Source of the DNA: Prosopocoilus inquinatus
Lineage: Eukaryota > Arthropoda > Insecta > Coleoptera > Lucanidae
DNA length: 64,000 nt
Assembly: GCA_036172665.1 (NCBI GenBank)
Contig: CM069870.1
Span: 68,448,212-68,512,211, forward strand
Direction: 5' to 3'
Within the stretch, counting starts at the first letter, position 1. Every line of letters begins with the position of its first letter. Made by a program: the position numbers and the translations under genes. The notes below the pieces were generated by a model that ran no database searches, was not told the DNA's origin, and worked only from the letters and a program-made list of their open reading frames with translations. Shown in pieces: positions 21,016-33,051 of the stretch.

Positions 21016-24000
21016 TCACAGGATTTTTTTGTTTTTAACTGCGTTTGTTTTCCGATTGCATGTTTTTATTTGTTTTTTGTCTTTTCTTTTAAACTGACTC
21101 CGAATTCTTATTTATTCTTTCAATTTTTTAGCTATTTTTGTTTTCTTTTTAAATTATCTTTTTCTTTATCACTCGGACTTTTTGTTTTTTCTCTGTATCA
21201 TTAGTTTCGTTTCTGAAATATTTTCTCTTTACCTTTCCTGTTGTTTTCGATTATTTTTTATTTTTTGCTTTTGAACCGAATTTGTTTTTCGATTGTCTTT
21301 TGTTTTTTTTTTTAATAGGCACCGATTTTTCTTTAAATTTGTTTCCAATTACTGTTTTAACTTTGCGTTTTCATTTTTTCTTTTTGCTTGTCAATTATAT
21401 TTCATTTTCCGTTTTCTTTTTAATAATTTTGTCTTTATCACTCAGGCTCTTGAATTGTTCTCTGCATCGTTAGTTTCGCTTCTGATGTACTGTTTCTTTG
21501 CCTTTTCTATTGTTTTCGTTTATTTTTTGCTATTTAACTATTTTTCGATTATCTTTGTTTTCTCTTTTTTTAATAGACATCGATTTTTCAAATTTATTTC
21601 CAATTATTGTCTTGACTTCGCGTTTTCATTATTATTCTTCATTTGTTTATCAATTGTATTTATTTTTTTGTTTTCTTTTTAATTAGCTTTTTCTTTAGGG
21701 CTCAGGCTTTTTGATTGTTCTCTGCGTCGTTAGTTTCGCTTTTGAAATATTTTTTCTTTACCTTTTCTATTGCTTTCAGTTATTTTGTGCTTTTTAACTG
21801 TATTTGTTTTTCGTTTGTCCTTTGTTTTTTTTTTTTTTTTAAATAAACGGATTTTTTTAATTCATTCCAATTACTGTTTTATCTCCGTGCTATCATTATT
21901 ATTATTTTTTGTTGATCAGTTATATTTCGTTTTTTTATCTTTTTTCAAGTATATTTATCTTTATCACTCAGGCTATTTTATTGCCTCTGCATCATAAGCT
22001 TCGCTTTTTTTATTGTTTTCGGTTATTTTTTGGTTTTTTGTTTTTAACTGCATTTGTTTTTCATTTGTTCTTAATTTTTTTATTAAATACACATCTATTT
22101 TTTTAAATGTATTTTTTTTAATTTATTTCCAAGTATTGTTTTGACTTTTTTAATTTTTATTATTTTTTTTTTTCTTTATCAATTAAATTTCTGTTTCTGT
22201 TTTCTTTTTAATTATTTTCTTCATTATGCGTAATTAGCTTCGCTTCTGAAGTATTTTATTTCCAATTACTGTTTTTACTTCGCGTTTCATTATTATTATT
22301 TTTATCAATTAAATTTAATTTTTTGTTTTCTTCTTAATTATCTTTTTCTTCATCACTCAGGCTTATTGACTGTTCTTTGAATTATTAGTTTCGCTTACTG
22401 AAGTAGTTTTTCTTTGCCTTTTCTATTGTTTTCGGTTATTTTATATATTTTGACTTTTAACTGCATGATGTTTTTCGATTGTCTTTTGTTTTTTTTATAG
22501 ACATCGATTTTTTTAAATTTATTTCCAATTACTGTTTTCACTTCGCGTTTTCGTTATTATTATTTTTTTGTTTATCAATTACATTTCATTTTTTGTTTAC
22601 TTTTTAATTATTCTTTTCTTTATCACACAGGCTTTTTGATTGTTCTCTGCGTCCTTAGTTTCGCTTGCGAAGTATTTGTTCTTTACCTTTTCTATTGTTT
22701 TCGGTTATTTTTAATTTCTGCTTTCTGAACTGCATGATGTTTCTCGATTGTCTTTTATTTTTTTTAATAGAAATCGATTTTTTTTTAATTAATTTCCAAT
22801 TACTGTTTTAACTTCGTGTTTTTATTATTATTTTTTTTTGTTTATCAATTAAAATTAGTCTTTTATTTTCTTTTTAATTATCTTTTTCTTTATCTCTCAG
22901 GCAAATTTTTTATTGTTCTCTGTGTTATTAGTTTCGCTTCTGAAGTATTTTTTCTTTACCTTTTCTATTGTTTTCGGTTATTTTTTATTCTTTGATTTTT
23001 AACCGCATTTATTTTTCGCTTGTCTTTTGTTTTTTTCTTTTAATAGAAATCGATTTCTTAAGTTTATTTCCAATTACTGTTTTGTCTTTGAGTTCTCATT
23101 ATTATTATTATTATTATTATTATTTGTTGTTGTTTATCAATTATATTCCATCTTTTGTTTTCTTTTTAATTATATTCTGAAGTATTTTTTCTTTACCTTT
23201 TCCATTGTTTTCGGTTATTTTTTATTTTTTATTCTTAACTGCTTTTACTTTTCGATTGTCTTTTGTTTTCCTTTTTTTTTAAATAGACATCGATTTTTTT
23301 TTCATTTATTTCCTCTTTTGACTTCGCATTTTCATTTTTTTGTTTATCAATTTACTTCATTTTTTCCGTTCTTTTTAATTATCTTTATCTTTGAACTTTT
23401 TGGTTGTTCCCTATATTATCAGATTCGCTTCTGAGGTGTTTTTATTTTTTTTGCATTTTCTGCTTTGTCTTTCCGGTTCCATTATTATTTTTTGGTTTAT
23501 CAATTATGTTTTATTTTTTATTCTGATTATTTTTAATGACTTTTACAACCTTTCTTGTATTGGCCAAGTACGAATATAAATTATTATTATTTCATTTTTT
23601 GTTTCTAACTATATTCGTTTTATTATTGTTTCAACTTGTCCTCTTTTCGTTTTTTTTTTGTTCTGATACTTCTTTGCGTTTCGGGGTTAGTTTTTGTTTT
23701 TTATTTTGTGTTGACTTTCTGATTTTTTAAACACATTCGTTCTTAGATTGTCTCTCTTTTTTTTAAATTGACTTTGAGCTTTTATTTATTTCCAATTATG
23801 TTTTCTAATTAGGTGCTTTTTAAATTTTGCTTAAAATTTCCTTTTAATTGTATTATAGGTTTTCTTTATAACTACATTTTTAATAGTGTTTTCGCAACTT
23901 TCATACTTTTTTGTTGTTTTCAGTTGGTTTCATTTTCGATTGGCTTTATTTGTTTGGTATTCGTTCTCACTTTTGGATTAATTTTTCATGCTTTTCCTTC

Positions 24001-24180
24001 TCTGTCCAAATTTTTAATCATTTTTTAAACGCATTCGTTCTTCGATTGTTTCTTGATCTTTTATTAACTATTACCGCTGTGATTTTTTTTTAATTAACGT
24101 CTTCTTTTGTTTTGTTTTTCTTCTTGTTCTTTATTTATTTTTTCTTTAATCGAATTCGTTTTCTTAACATTTTGCAATTG
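21016..24180 (+). repeat. T-rich tandem array, about nine 240-270-bp units
   Basis: The ordered blocks TCGCTTCTGAAGTATTTTTTC, TTTACCTTTTCTATTGTTTTC, TTTTCGATTGTC, ATAGACATCGATTTTT, TTTCCAATTACTGTTTT and TTTATCACTCAGGCT recur near 21213, 21483, 21743, 22000, 22390, 22665, 22935, 23177 and 23427. After about 23600 the pattern decays into irregular T-rich sequence. Phenylalanine-rich frames of 60-135 codons are direct consequences of poly-T composition. They are not genes, and membrane-protein-like hydrophobicity here is an artefact. Confidence 0.85.
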
Positions 24181-24189
24181 TTATTTCGC

Positions 24190-24960
24190 CCTGTCTAAAA
24201 CGACAGACGGAAGAAAATCAATGCTTGAAGGAGTGATAGTGGGCGTGACTTCGTCTTCAATTCACGTATACTCTTTTTGATTGGCTATCCTCTGATCATA
24301 GATAATCAAGTGGGCGTCACTTTGGTTTACTATTAATGATGGCATTCTCCGGATGGCGAATTTAGTTAAAGAATGCGAGCTTCGCGTACATAATATGTAA
24401 TTTCTTGTGCCTTCTCGTCTTAGACATTTTCTTTTAGTATTTGATTAAATTTTTAAATAGGTGGGGCATGGGTGGATACGGGCGTTACCCATGCTCTTAT
24501 TGGTCAATTGTGAAATCGAAGGAGAGGAAGTGGGCGTGACTTCGCCTTCAACTCACGTATCGATTGGCCATTCTCTGATCATAGATAATCAAGTGGACGT
24601 CACTTTGATTTACTATTAATGATGGCATTCTCCGGGTGACGAATTTAGTTAAAGAATGCGAGCTTCGCATACATAATATGTAATTTCTTGTACCTTCTCG
24701 TCTTAGACATTTTCTATTAGTATTTTATTAAATTTTTAAATAGGTGGGGCATGGGTAGATACGGGCTTTACCCATGCTCTTATTGGTCAATTGTGAAATC
24801 GAAGGAGGGGAAGTGGGCGTGACTTCGCCTTCAATTCACGTATACTCTTTTTGATTGGCCATTGTCTCATCATAGATAGTGTAGTGTAATAGTAGGCGTT
24901 ACTTTTTCGGTTTACCATTAATGATGGTATGTCCGGGTAACCAATAGATGGCGTTAGTAA
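24190..24960 (+). repeat. 285-bp tandem family, three units
   Basis: GTGGGCGTGACTTCG starts units at 24239, 24530 and 24813 (periods 291 and 283). Each is followed by TTCACGTATACTC-like, GATCATAGATAATCAAGTG and AATGATGGCATTCTCCGG blocks. The 20860-21015 fragment is a fourth member, showing that the T-rich array expanded inside this family. Confidence 0.85.
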
Positions 24961-26060
24961 TGAAAATTTTATTTTACTTTTATTTAAAAAAAAAATTCAA
25001 TCTTGCAAGTATTTTTATTATGCATATTGATACATTGTTGATTTTATTAGCGTACTCGGTTGACATTTTATTGTCATGTGTGCATGTGAAGCACCGACGT
25101 GACGGAAGTAAAAGCTGACGATGATGATGACGTGCATCTCTCACTTAACGGCTTCAGTAAATTCTCGTCGGCGCGGTGGTAATTCAAGCTAAACACCGGC
25201 GCAATTAAAATAGTTAGCGAGCGTCGACGGAGCAAACAAACGGAACAGAGCTAATAGCTCGTAAACCAGGCGGTTAAACGTGTTTACCGAAAACACGCCG
25301 GTTAAGATGCAGATTCGCCGACGACGGAGGTCTTCCTCAAATCAACACGCAGGGCCTGCAGCCTCTTGCCTCCAAGACAGATGTTTATTGCGCACGGGGA
25401 TTTAAATAAATACTCCGGCCGGCGGTATTCATTATATAAATAAGTTTTCTGCTTTTTTTTAATGGCGAAAGTTATTTTCGGTTTTGAATAATTTCCGGCG
25501 GTCACGCATCGCGTCAGGATTTAATCGCCTGATTTATGAAGGCTTGAATGAACCTCGGTTGAGTTGGTTCTTAATGAATGGCCCGGGTAGTGGTGTGAAG
25601 ATAGCGGCTGTCTCGTAAAACAGCGAGTTTTATGATTGTTATGTTCGAGAAAAAAAAATATATATCAGTTATAAAAGTTTGTAAAGGAGGGTATTTTAGT
25701 AGTGTTTTGTTTGTTTAAATATTATAGACAAACAATATTATCTGAGGACGGAGTTAAAATAAACATTCACTCACCATTGGTTAGGTCTCTCATTCCTAAT
25801 GTTCTTTCTTTCTTTCTCGCTTCCCTGACCGCAACAGGCATTGAGGGTAAACGTCTTAGCTCCCGGGCATCGCATTCCAAGTCGATAAGGACCATGCAAA
25901 TTATAAGTAACCCTTTACGAGTATCTATTCAGTAAAATGGAACACTCCACTTACCGGGGCCGTTTTCCCGGCCCCGCCTGCTCCAGAGGCGAATCTAGAA
26001 GTTGTAGCTCCCTGTTGATGATATTTAATACTGGGAAGTCATCCTCGCACGTTGACTTCT
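24961..26060. other. Unassigned sequence, GC-richer 25060-25560
   Basis: No gene or repeat is recognised. The GC-richer interval resembles single-copy noncoding DNA. Confidence 0.35.
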
Positions 26061-26700
26061 AATCTTCGTGTGCATTAACCCCCACATTCACCTGTGGATA
26101 CAAAACCCACCCCTCCCGATGGATATTAGCATACCTTGCCTCCCGAGCATACGTTCTCAGAATCAGTTGATGCACCGACTGCGTGAATGTCAAGCATCAC
26201 TCCGTACCAGTCCAATAACATCAACATGTCAGACCGTTCTGGATAGCTCAATACCATCTCCTGGTCAGGAATGCAATCAACCGAATCTCTACTCACAAAG
26301 AATGCAGAATACAGGTAATTGATTTGCCGGTAACATGCTCTTCATCGGCGCTGCTTGCACGCCGCGGCAAGAGCCCCGATAGCGTATGCTGGTGCACGGT
26401 ACCATTCTCTGGTCAACGCCCCGGATCGCGTCCCGGACAATATTCTGCTAACAAAACACCTCCGCGTAACTCATGACTCACGACCCTCAAACCGCATTGC
26501 CAATCGTGAGAGTGTACCGCCCTAACACTTCTGCCAGAACATACCATCTCAGGTCATACTCTGCAGACACCCTCTATCCCATGTCCGGCAACACACCGTG
26601 GCCACCACATATATCACCAGGCCCATCCGTGGTCCCGTTTACCGACACGTTTCGTCTTCCGCGCTAGCCCTCGGGAAACTGCCGACTCTGCCGTTTCTTT
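26061..26700 (+). other. C-rich island of unknown nature upstream of the CR1/jockey remnant
   Basis: Plus-strand composition turns cytosine-rich and the codons favour Pro, Ser, Thr and Gln in two blocks in the same frame (26068-26322 and 26473-26667), with stops between. It could be a decayed ORF1 or 5' region of the plus-strand retrotransposon that starts near 27.2 kb. No diagnostic motif such as a zinc knuckle or PHD is visible. A second frame stays open longer across 26335-26530. Function is not assigned. Confidence 0.3.
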
Positions 26701-26984
26701 TCTGCCAAGACTAAACACGCCCCCATATCATATTACCAAACCAATAACGTAAACAAGTATGCTAGTGCTTTAGATATATCCCAAGAATGCATAAATTTTC
26801 ATAAATTCTAAACTTCCAAAATAAATAACTACTTCAATTCAAAATTAAAAATAAATGTCGAAAGAGACATCAATCACCAAGTCCGAGTGCATAGAAAGAC
26901 AAAAGTAAATACAAACGAAACACGAACGAAGAAAAAGAAACAAAACAATACGTAATGACAGTAGTGACCTCTCTACGCAAATCA

Positions 26985-27135
26985 AAGCGTTCATTTATGC
27001 TTTTCAAAGCCCGACAAACTTCACTTAATCAGGTAGTTATGACCAGCGATTTCTTATTTAGGCTTTTTGTTGTGGACTTATCCTATCTGGGATACTTCAA
27101 ACCCTGACGAATTAAATGATGTCATCGAGCTTCCC
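26985..27135 (+). repeat. Dispersed repeat fragment (family of 46.2 and 46.8 kb)
   Basis: ATGCTTTTCAAAGCC(C/T)GAC, AATCAGGTA and TTATGACCAGCGATTTC occur here and near 46170 and 46780 in the same order and spacing. Confidence 0.75.
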
Positions 27136-27206
27136 GTGTGTGTGGGTGGACTGTAAACGCGGTTCAGGCAACGCTGCATACGGCGTTGCGTTTTGTAAAC
27201 GAATGA

Positions 27207-28350
27207 ACACTGGACTCTTATTATAAAACTCTGAGGAATCTCGTAACCCAGGCGACTAGATCCGAGAAAAAAGTGTACTTTAACAGTATCATTGCGAACC
27301 GTAGCTCAAAAGATATGTGGAAGCAATTGCATGAACTTGGTGTGCACGAGAGTAAACAGTTTGCTATACCCGATACCATTAATGATGTTAATAAAATTAA
27401 TAAATATCTTCTGGAGTCATTAAATAATTTTGGTACTGATTTCCCTGAAACAGTAAACTTTTACTCGAACAATGCACTTAAAGAACAATGTTTCGAATTC
27501 TCTCCTGTAACAGAGGATGTAATCGCTAGATTGCTTCTGAGTTTTTCGAGCAAAGCGAGCGGCACAGATAACTTGAACATTGATTTGCTGACTTTTTGTT
27601 GCCCTTTTTTGCTGCCAGTGTTTATACACATCATCAATTATTGTATTGTTAACAGCGTCTTTCCAGTAAAGTGGAAAGAATCCCGTATCTTACCTTTACC
27701 TAAAAATAATAATCCTAAATCTTTTCGAGACTTGCGTCCCATAAGTATATTGCCCGTATTGTCAAAAGTTCTTGAAAAAATATTAGATAAACAACTCAGG
27801 GAATTCCTCGCAACCCACAACATCCTTCCTGTGATGCAGTCCGGATTCCGACCAGGTTAAAGTTGTAGCGCGATGCATAATGTGATTGATGATGTTATTG
27901 CTGAGGTTGATGACAACAAGATGGTCTTATTAATATTACTGGATTACATTAAAGTATTTGACCTGATTAACCACAAGGTATTGTTGGCTATTTTAAAGTT
28001 TATTGGTTTGGGTAACTCTGCGTTAAGTTTTTTTCATAATTACCTTAATGGTCGAACTCAGAGAGTATTTTCCAGTAATGTTTTATCTGATGCCTTGACC
28101 GTTCACCGCGGCGTTCCCCAGGGCTCCATTTTGGGTCCCTTGTTATATTCTATATACACCTATCAGTTATCATCATCTCTTATTCACTGCAAATTTCATC
28201 TCTATGCGGATGACACACAATTGTATTATGCATTCAATATGTACGATGTTGTTGTGGCTTGCGATAAGATCAATGAAGATTTAAAAAATCTTGTGAAAAT
28301 TTCTAATAGCCATGGACTGCGCCTCAATGCTGCTAAAACAAACGTTATGC
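27207..28350 (+). pseudogene. Non-LTR reverse transcriptase, N-terminal and catalytic part
   Basis: One continuous frame has a single TAA at 27858-27860. Visible family motifs in order are WKQL near the start, RPISILPVLSKVLE, QSGFRPG just before the stop, the first catalytic aspartate block (LLDYIKVFDLINH), GVPQGSILGPLL and the active-site YADD. The domain synthesises cDNA from element RNA at the nicked target. Upstream TGA at 27204 ends the frame; no endonuclease is found. The 3' end is cut by the BEL insertion at about 28351, in a TTATTATTATTA tract. Confidence 0.85.
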
Positions 28351-28365
28351 TGTTATTATTATTAC

Positions 28366-28790
28366 TTTACCAATTAAAAAATGTGACGGAGTCAGAGGTG
28401 TTAAATCAGTTGGATCTGATGATATGGCATGAAGGGGTCTTGAATTCAAGATTGATTCCACTTGAGTTAACACAGTTGAAAATTCTTCGTACGTCAAAAT
28501 CGTTTCTCCAATTACTTTGGTGAGATGGAGTTTTACAATTTTTATATTTGACTCCCACAAACCCCCAAAATGTGGAGATTTTGGTGGAATAAAATTCCAT
28601 TTTACATTATATTGTGAGCAAAAATTAACAATAGAATCATTCGATTTTTTTAGAAATTGATTTAATTCTTTTAGTTGATTTGCAGCACCAACAAAATTTG
28701 TACCATTATCAGACCATAGTTCATTTGGGAAACCTCGTCTTGCTGAAAATCTACGTAAACATGAAATAAAACATTCAGTTGTCAAATCAG
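28366..28790 (-). pseudogene. BEL/Pao integrase core, fragment
   Basis: The minus-strand frame contains SDNGTNFVGA (a catalytic Asp block), PKSPHFGGLWE, the Glu-bearing region, and SDPTDLTPLTPSHFLIG, which is characteristic of BEL/Pao pol just after the integrase. Integrase joins element cDNA to host DNA. The N-terminal zinc-binding part is missing through the internal deletion, and the C-terminus runs into the truncation point. Confidence 0.85.
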
Positions 28791-30866
28791 ATACTCAATT
28801 TTTAATTGGCAATTCTTTTCCAATCTTTTTTCCAATTGTAGTAATCTTTTTATTGCTAGATTTTTTGAGTCACCTAACTTATTTTCATTATATTTAAGCG
28901 GTAATCTTACAATGAAACGACCATCATCATTTCTTGTATAATTATTTATAAATATTTTTTCACATTCTTCATCATCATTAGACATAAATTTAACAGAAGG
29001 ACAATCCTCAATTGTCCAAAATTTATTTATTACGTCATGTAAAACTTGATTTTCATTTATGCTGAATAAACAATTGGAATTCGTATTGAATGAATTAATC
29101 TGACCAGCTGTAATATAACCAAAACTAGTGTTTTATAATATGGGCATATTTTTTCCCAAGAAAATTTTACCTGATCTGATTAAATTCCAAAAATGACTAC
29201 CACCAATCAATAAATCAATTTCCTTTGATGTATTAAAATTAGGATCAGCTAATTTAACATTAGCTGGAATATTCCAACCAGAAATATCAATGGTTCTAGA
29301 TGGTAAATGATTTGTAATTTGTTCTAAAATTAAACAAGGAAGATTAAAATTGAAATTATTGTACATTGATTTCACACGAACATTACATTTTTTATTTATT
29401 TTGGAAGAACTTTGATTAATTCCAGTAATGTTCATGTTTATATTCTTTTGTGGTAACTTTAACTTGTTTATTAATCTTTTTGAAATAAAATTTGATTGTG
29501 AAGCACTGTCTAATATTGCATTACAAATATTAGCATTTCCATTAGCATCATAAATCAGCACCTGTGCTGTTGATAAAAGTACATAAGAATTCAAATGACT
29601 ATTTGTCAAAGCCATATCATTTTTATTAAAATTCTCCTCTGAAGGATGTAATAATGTATTATGATTTTGGTTGCAAATTTTACATGACTTTGATTTACAA
29701 TCTTTAGTTTTATGACCTACACATAAACACTTTTCACATAATTTATTTTCTTTTACTTTTTCTAATTTCTGGTCGAACGACAATTTGGAAAAATCAAAAC
29801 ATTTATAAATTTTATGATTAGGTTTCTTACAATAATTGCAAGAAATTTTTCCTTTTGGAAGATTTTGAGACAAATAACTTTTTGAAATTCGAATATTTTC
29901 TTTATCATTATTCTTAGAAATCTTATTGTCCATTTCTAATGACTCTAAAAGGTCAGCATGTTGTCTCAAAAAATCTTGCATATCCTTTAAGGATGGCGAT
30001 TCATCTTTAAAGTTTTTAAATTTTTCCCATTCTATAGATGAATTTTTGTCAATTTTAGAAGAAATTAGAAATATTAATAAAGAATCCCATTTGTCGGTAG
30101 GTTGTCCCAAAGAATATAATGCACGCAAATGCTTTAAGATATTATCATTTAAATGACGTAATGCATGAGCATTCTCAAATTTAATAATGGGTAAATGAAA
30201 TAGTGCTTTTATATGATTATGTACCAATATTCTTGGATTATTATAACGATTGCACAATAAATCCCAAGCTATTTTATAATGAGAAGCAGTGAATTCTAAT
30301 GATTTCATTATTTCAAGTGGTTCACCTTCTAAGGTTGCCTTTAAATAATGAAATTTTTGAATTTCATTGATAGAATCATTTACATGAATAAGACTTTCAA
30401 AGGTATCTTTAAAATATAACCATTCATCATATTTACCATTAAATTTTGGCAAATTAATTATGGGCAATCTAATGATATTTTTAATATTCTGATTTGACAC
30501 AGAAGACTTTGACATTTCTGAAATATTTTCATGATGATTTGAAACTGTTTCATTACTTTTCAAAATTCTTTTTGCCATTGCAAAATATTTATTGTATTTA
30601 TTTACAAATTCATCTCTCTCATTATACTGAATTTCAAGTACGTCATCATCGCAACTTTGTTCAATATTTAACTGAACAGTTTCAAACTCATCTAAAATTT
30701 GTGGCAAATTTTGTAATCTTATATCCAATTCTATTGCTTTTTGCTCATCAATATCATTAGAATCATTAAATTCATTAAATATGGGAGTTACAAAAGTTAC
30801 AAAATTAGTTAATTTACGTTTAACAGCTCCTCTGTTCCTCACCAAAGTATTGTATTCTTGCGCCAT
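28782..30866 (-). pseudogene. BEL/Pao gag-protease-early pol
   Basis: The frame starts at ATG 30866 and runs 577 codons to TAA at 29133-29135, then stays open in the same frame to 28782. One nonsense codon is thus visible before the deletion junction. Residues about 130-310 form the DUF1759-like gag core (LPKFNGKYDEW). Two CX2CX4HX4C zinc knuckles lie at 343-356 and 377-390, with a third C/H cluster at 395-407. The aspartic protease motif is ILDSASQSNF with D453. The part after the stop resembles the linker before reverse transcriptase in this family. Gag packages RNA and the protease matures the polyprotein. Confidence 0.85.
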
Positions 30867-31202
30867 GCTTGAAACGTAGGTTCTTCTTCTCTTCTTAACA
30901 GCTAAGGACCTTCATTATTCATCAGGCTATCGTCCAGTCTTCATGAAAACATCGTAACGAATATCAGCGTCACACCGTCGATAAGCTAAGATGTCGTGGA
31001 CTGTTCTCTTCAGAACGTATATATATAATATTTAATAATCAACAATTCAGAAGATCCTCGCTTCTTTGAATTTTGAACAGCAGTAGGAGGCAGCAATCAA
31101 CTCTACGGTAGCAATACAATAGAAATTTCATCATGTTTCATTTACCACTCATCAAGAAATTATTCCATAGTTATCATTTATGCGGACCGATGTTACCAAA
31201 TT

Positions 31203-31220
31203 ATCCGGCTCGAAGGACCA
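31203..31220 (-). promoter_or_regulatory. BEL/Pao primer-binding site
   Basis: On the minus strand it reads TGGTCCTTCGAGCCGGAT, starting with TGG one base after the LTR end. A host tRNA 3' end would pair here to prime minus-strand cDNA. I recall similar PBS sequences from insect BEL elements. Confidence 0.75.
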
Positions 31221-31221
31221 A

Positions 31222-31350
31222 TGTGTTGGCGATTGAATGGACTGTAGTTTAATTTTTGTAGAAAGAAAGAATTTTTACTGTGACATGTTCTAAAGAGCTT
31301 TTTTTATTATTTTTAAATTCATGGCATTCTTAAATACATATGCATAATTA
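31222..31350 (-). repeat. BEL/Pao 5' LTR, right boundary uncertain
   Basis: On the plus strand it begins TGTGTTGG beside the PBS and should end in ACA. A candidate lies near 31344-31350, but the junction with the non-LTR element cannot be fixed to the base. The resulting length of about 130 bp is short for the family. Confidence 0.5.
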
Positions 31351-31355
31351 TACAT

Positions 31356-31803
31356 AATACGTATGCATTCATACAAAGCACTCTATTTACATCGTAACAG
31401 TGATGTTGACCTGCCACTTTCTGACTGTTGTCGTAGCTTAGGTCTATATCTTGATTCAGATCTTAAATTTACTTATCACATCACCAAAATCATTCAACGC
31501 GCCTTTTTAAATATTAAATTAATCTATGTCAATCGACATTATTTTTCTCAGACAGTTAAGCGGTTGCTATGCGAGTCGTTGGTCCTGTCGCATTTTAACT
31601 TCTGTGATAGTATTTACGGCCCTTGTCTGTTGGCGTCTGATTCATCCCGAATACAAGGAATCCAGAATTGTTGTATTAGACTCATATGCGGCGTAAGACG
31701 TAGATGTCCCATTTCCCACAAATTACATGAACTTCAATGGCTCAATATGCAAAATAGACCGTTATTTACATAGTGCAATTTTTTTTCACAAAATCATTTT
31801 ATA
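31356..31803 (+). pseudogene. Non-LTR reverse transcriptase, C-terminal part
   Basis: The frame continues the protein of 27207-28350 after the BEL insertion. It contains CRSLGLYLDSDLKF, then a segment reading RLLCESLVLSHFNFCDSIYG, typical of the region after the RT palm in CR1/jockey elements. A TAG at about 31774 results from a frameshift before the next insertion. Confidence 0.85.
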
Positions 31804-32814
31804 CCGGGTGTAATCAAATTAGTTTCACATATTAATACTGCAAGTTCTTCGTCATGTAGAAGAATTAATGCCGCAATTATCAAAGGTCTAACTCAAAAAT
31901 AAAAAAAAACGACCTAAAGGAGCGTTGGTAAATTTGTTTGAGAACTTCTGGTCGATCGTGCGTAAAGACATCATAAAATAAAACTTCAAGGTCAAGTGCT
32001 TGATCGCATTTTTAAAAGCTGTGATGTTTTATGTAAACACAGTATCAAATTCATAGTGTCCCGGTGGTTGCCCACGTGTGCAATTTGATTAAAGAAGACC
32101 ATTTTAAATCTACTCTCGCTGATTATAGAATTAATTTTGTTTTATTACATAATCGACAATAATTAGATCTTAGTATGAATCGCATAAACATAAACTTTAT
32201 TCTTTATTGAATAACTAAAAAGTCTTCAATAACGACAATACTAAATAAATAAATACGTAAAATGAACAAGCATTCGACAATAATTTAAGTAAAAGATAGG
32301 TTCTTTGTCAGATGCTCCTCGATGTCATTCATTTGTACAGTGTAAGCAAACCAAAATAATCAAACCATAAATTAAGAGACGATGAATACCGACGTGTGTT
32401 GTTTACGATAATTTTTAGAATGTTACCTTAAATGTTTTTATTTCCTAACTTTTACTTATTGTTACACTTTTGTCAGCAGAAAATTAACTTAATTAATCCA
32501 GTAAGTAATGCCACAAACGTGATGGATGTTTATTTTCTTTTGGTATGGAATTGCTGAGCGAAGATTTTATTGACCCAGTGCCCTTCATTTCGATGACGCT
32601 TTATTGTTTTATGTTTTGTTTATAATGTAATGTTTTGCTTAGAAAAATCCACACACGATCGGTCAGAGGTTCTCAAACAAAAAGACTCCGGGCTCTTATG
32701 GGGCTTTAATTTCTTACATTTTTCACCAAAAGAATTAAAATATGCAGAATTCGTTTTCTTAAGACATGTAGAACTTACAGTTTTAATATATGAAACTTAT
32801 TTGATGACACCCTG
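31804..32814. mobile_element. 1011-bp non-autonomous DNA element with about 170-bp TIRs, copy 1
   Basis: The left end CCGGGTGTAATCAAATTAG is the complement of the right end (CTTATTTGATGACACCCTG) and matches copy 2, which starts CAGGGTGTAATC. The inner TIR block GTTTGAGAACTTCTGGTCGATCG is mirrored near 32657-32690. TATA at 31800-31803 is repeated at 32815-32818, giving a TA or TATA duplication as in Tc1/mariner-like elements. No transposase is encoded. It contains one TCAAGGTCA at 31986-31994. It split the coding region of the non-LTR element, whose coding resumes at 32815. Confidence 0.85.
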
Positions 32815-33051
32815 TATAAATGCCCTCCTTACCTCTACAATAAGATTCGGTTCAGAACGGACGTTCATAACATTAACATAAGACGCAAAGGACTTTTAAC
32901 AATCCCTCGCCATAACTTTGAATTTTTTAAAAGATGTTACAAATACCAAATTGTTAATGTTTTGAACTCGTTACCTTCAGGTTTTCTGCAATTGTCGCCA
33001 TTCTCGTTCAAAGCGAAGCTGTATCGTATGCTGTTCAATGGGCAGAGTTAA
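32815..33051 (+). pseudogene. Non-LTR ORF2 extreme C-terminus
   Basis: The frame reading KCPPYLYNKIRF onward, with RRKGLLTIPRH, is the typical tail of CR1/jockey ORF2 proteins and ends at TAA 33049-33051. It joins the 31356-31803 piece across the 1011-bp insertion, with one frameshift just before the insertion. Confidence 0.8.

Larger units (their letters stand above)
28351..31355 (-). mobile_element. BEL/Pao LTR retrotransposon, internally deleted and 3'-truncated
   Basis: Minus strand order: LTR (about 31350-31222), PBS (31220-31203), leader, gag-protease-early pol frame (30866-28782), then integrase. Reverse transcriptase and RNase H are missing: the early pol frame is joined directly to integrase near 28782-28800. 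The element stops abruptly inside the post-integrase region at about 28351-28366 and has no 3' LTR. It inserted into the plus-strand non-LTR element, whose coding resumes near 31363. A clear target duplication was not found because of the truncation. Confidence 0.8.

Noticed and set aside
21282..24093. Many Phe/Leu-rich frames resembling membrane proteins
   Set aside because: They follow from poly-T composition of a tandem array and appear in overlapping frames.
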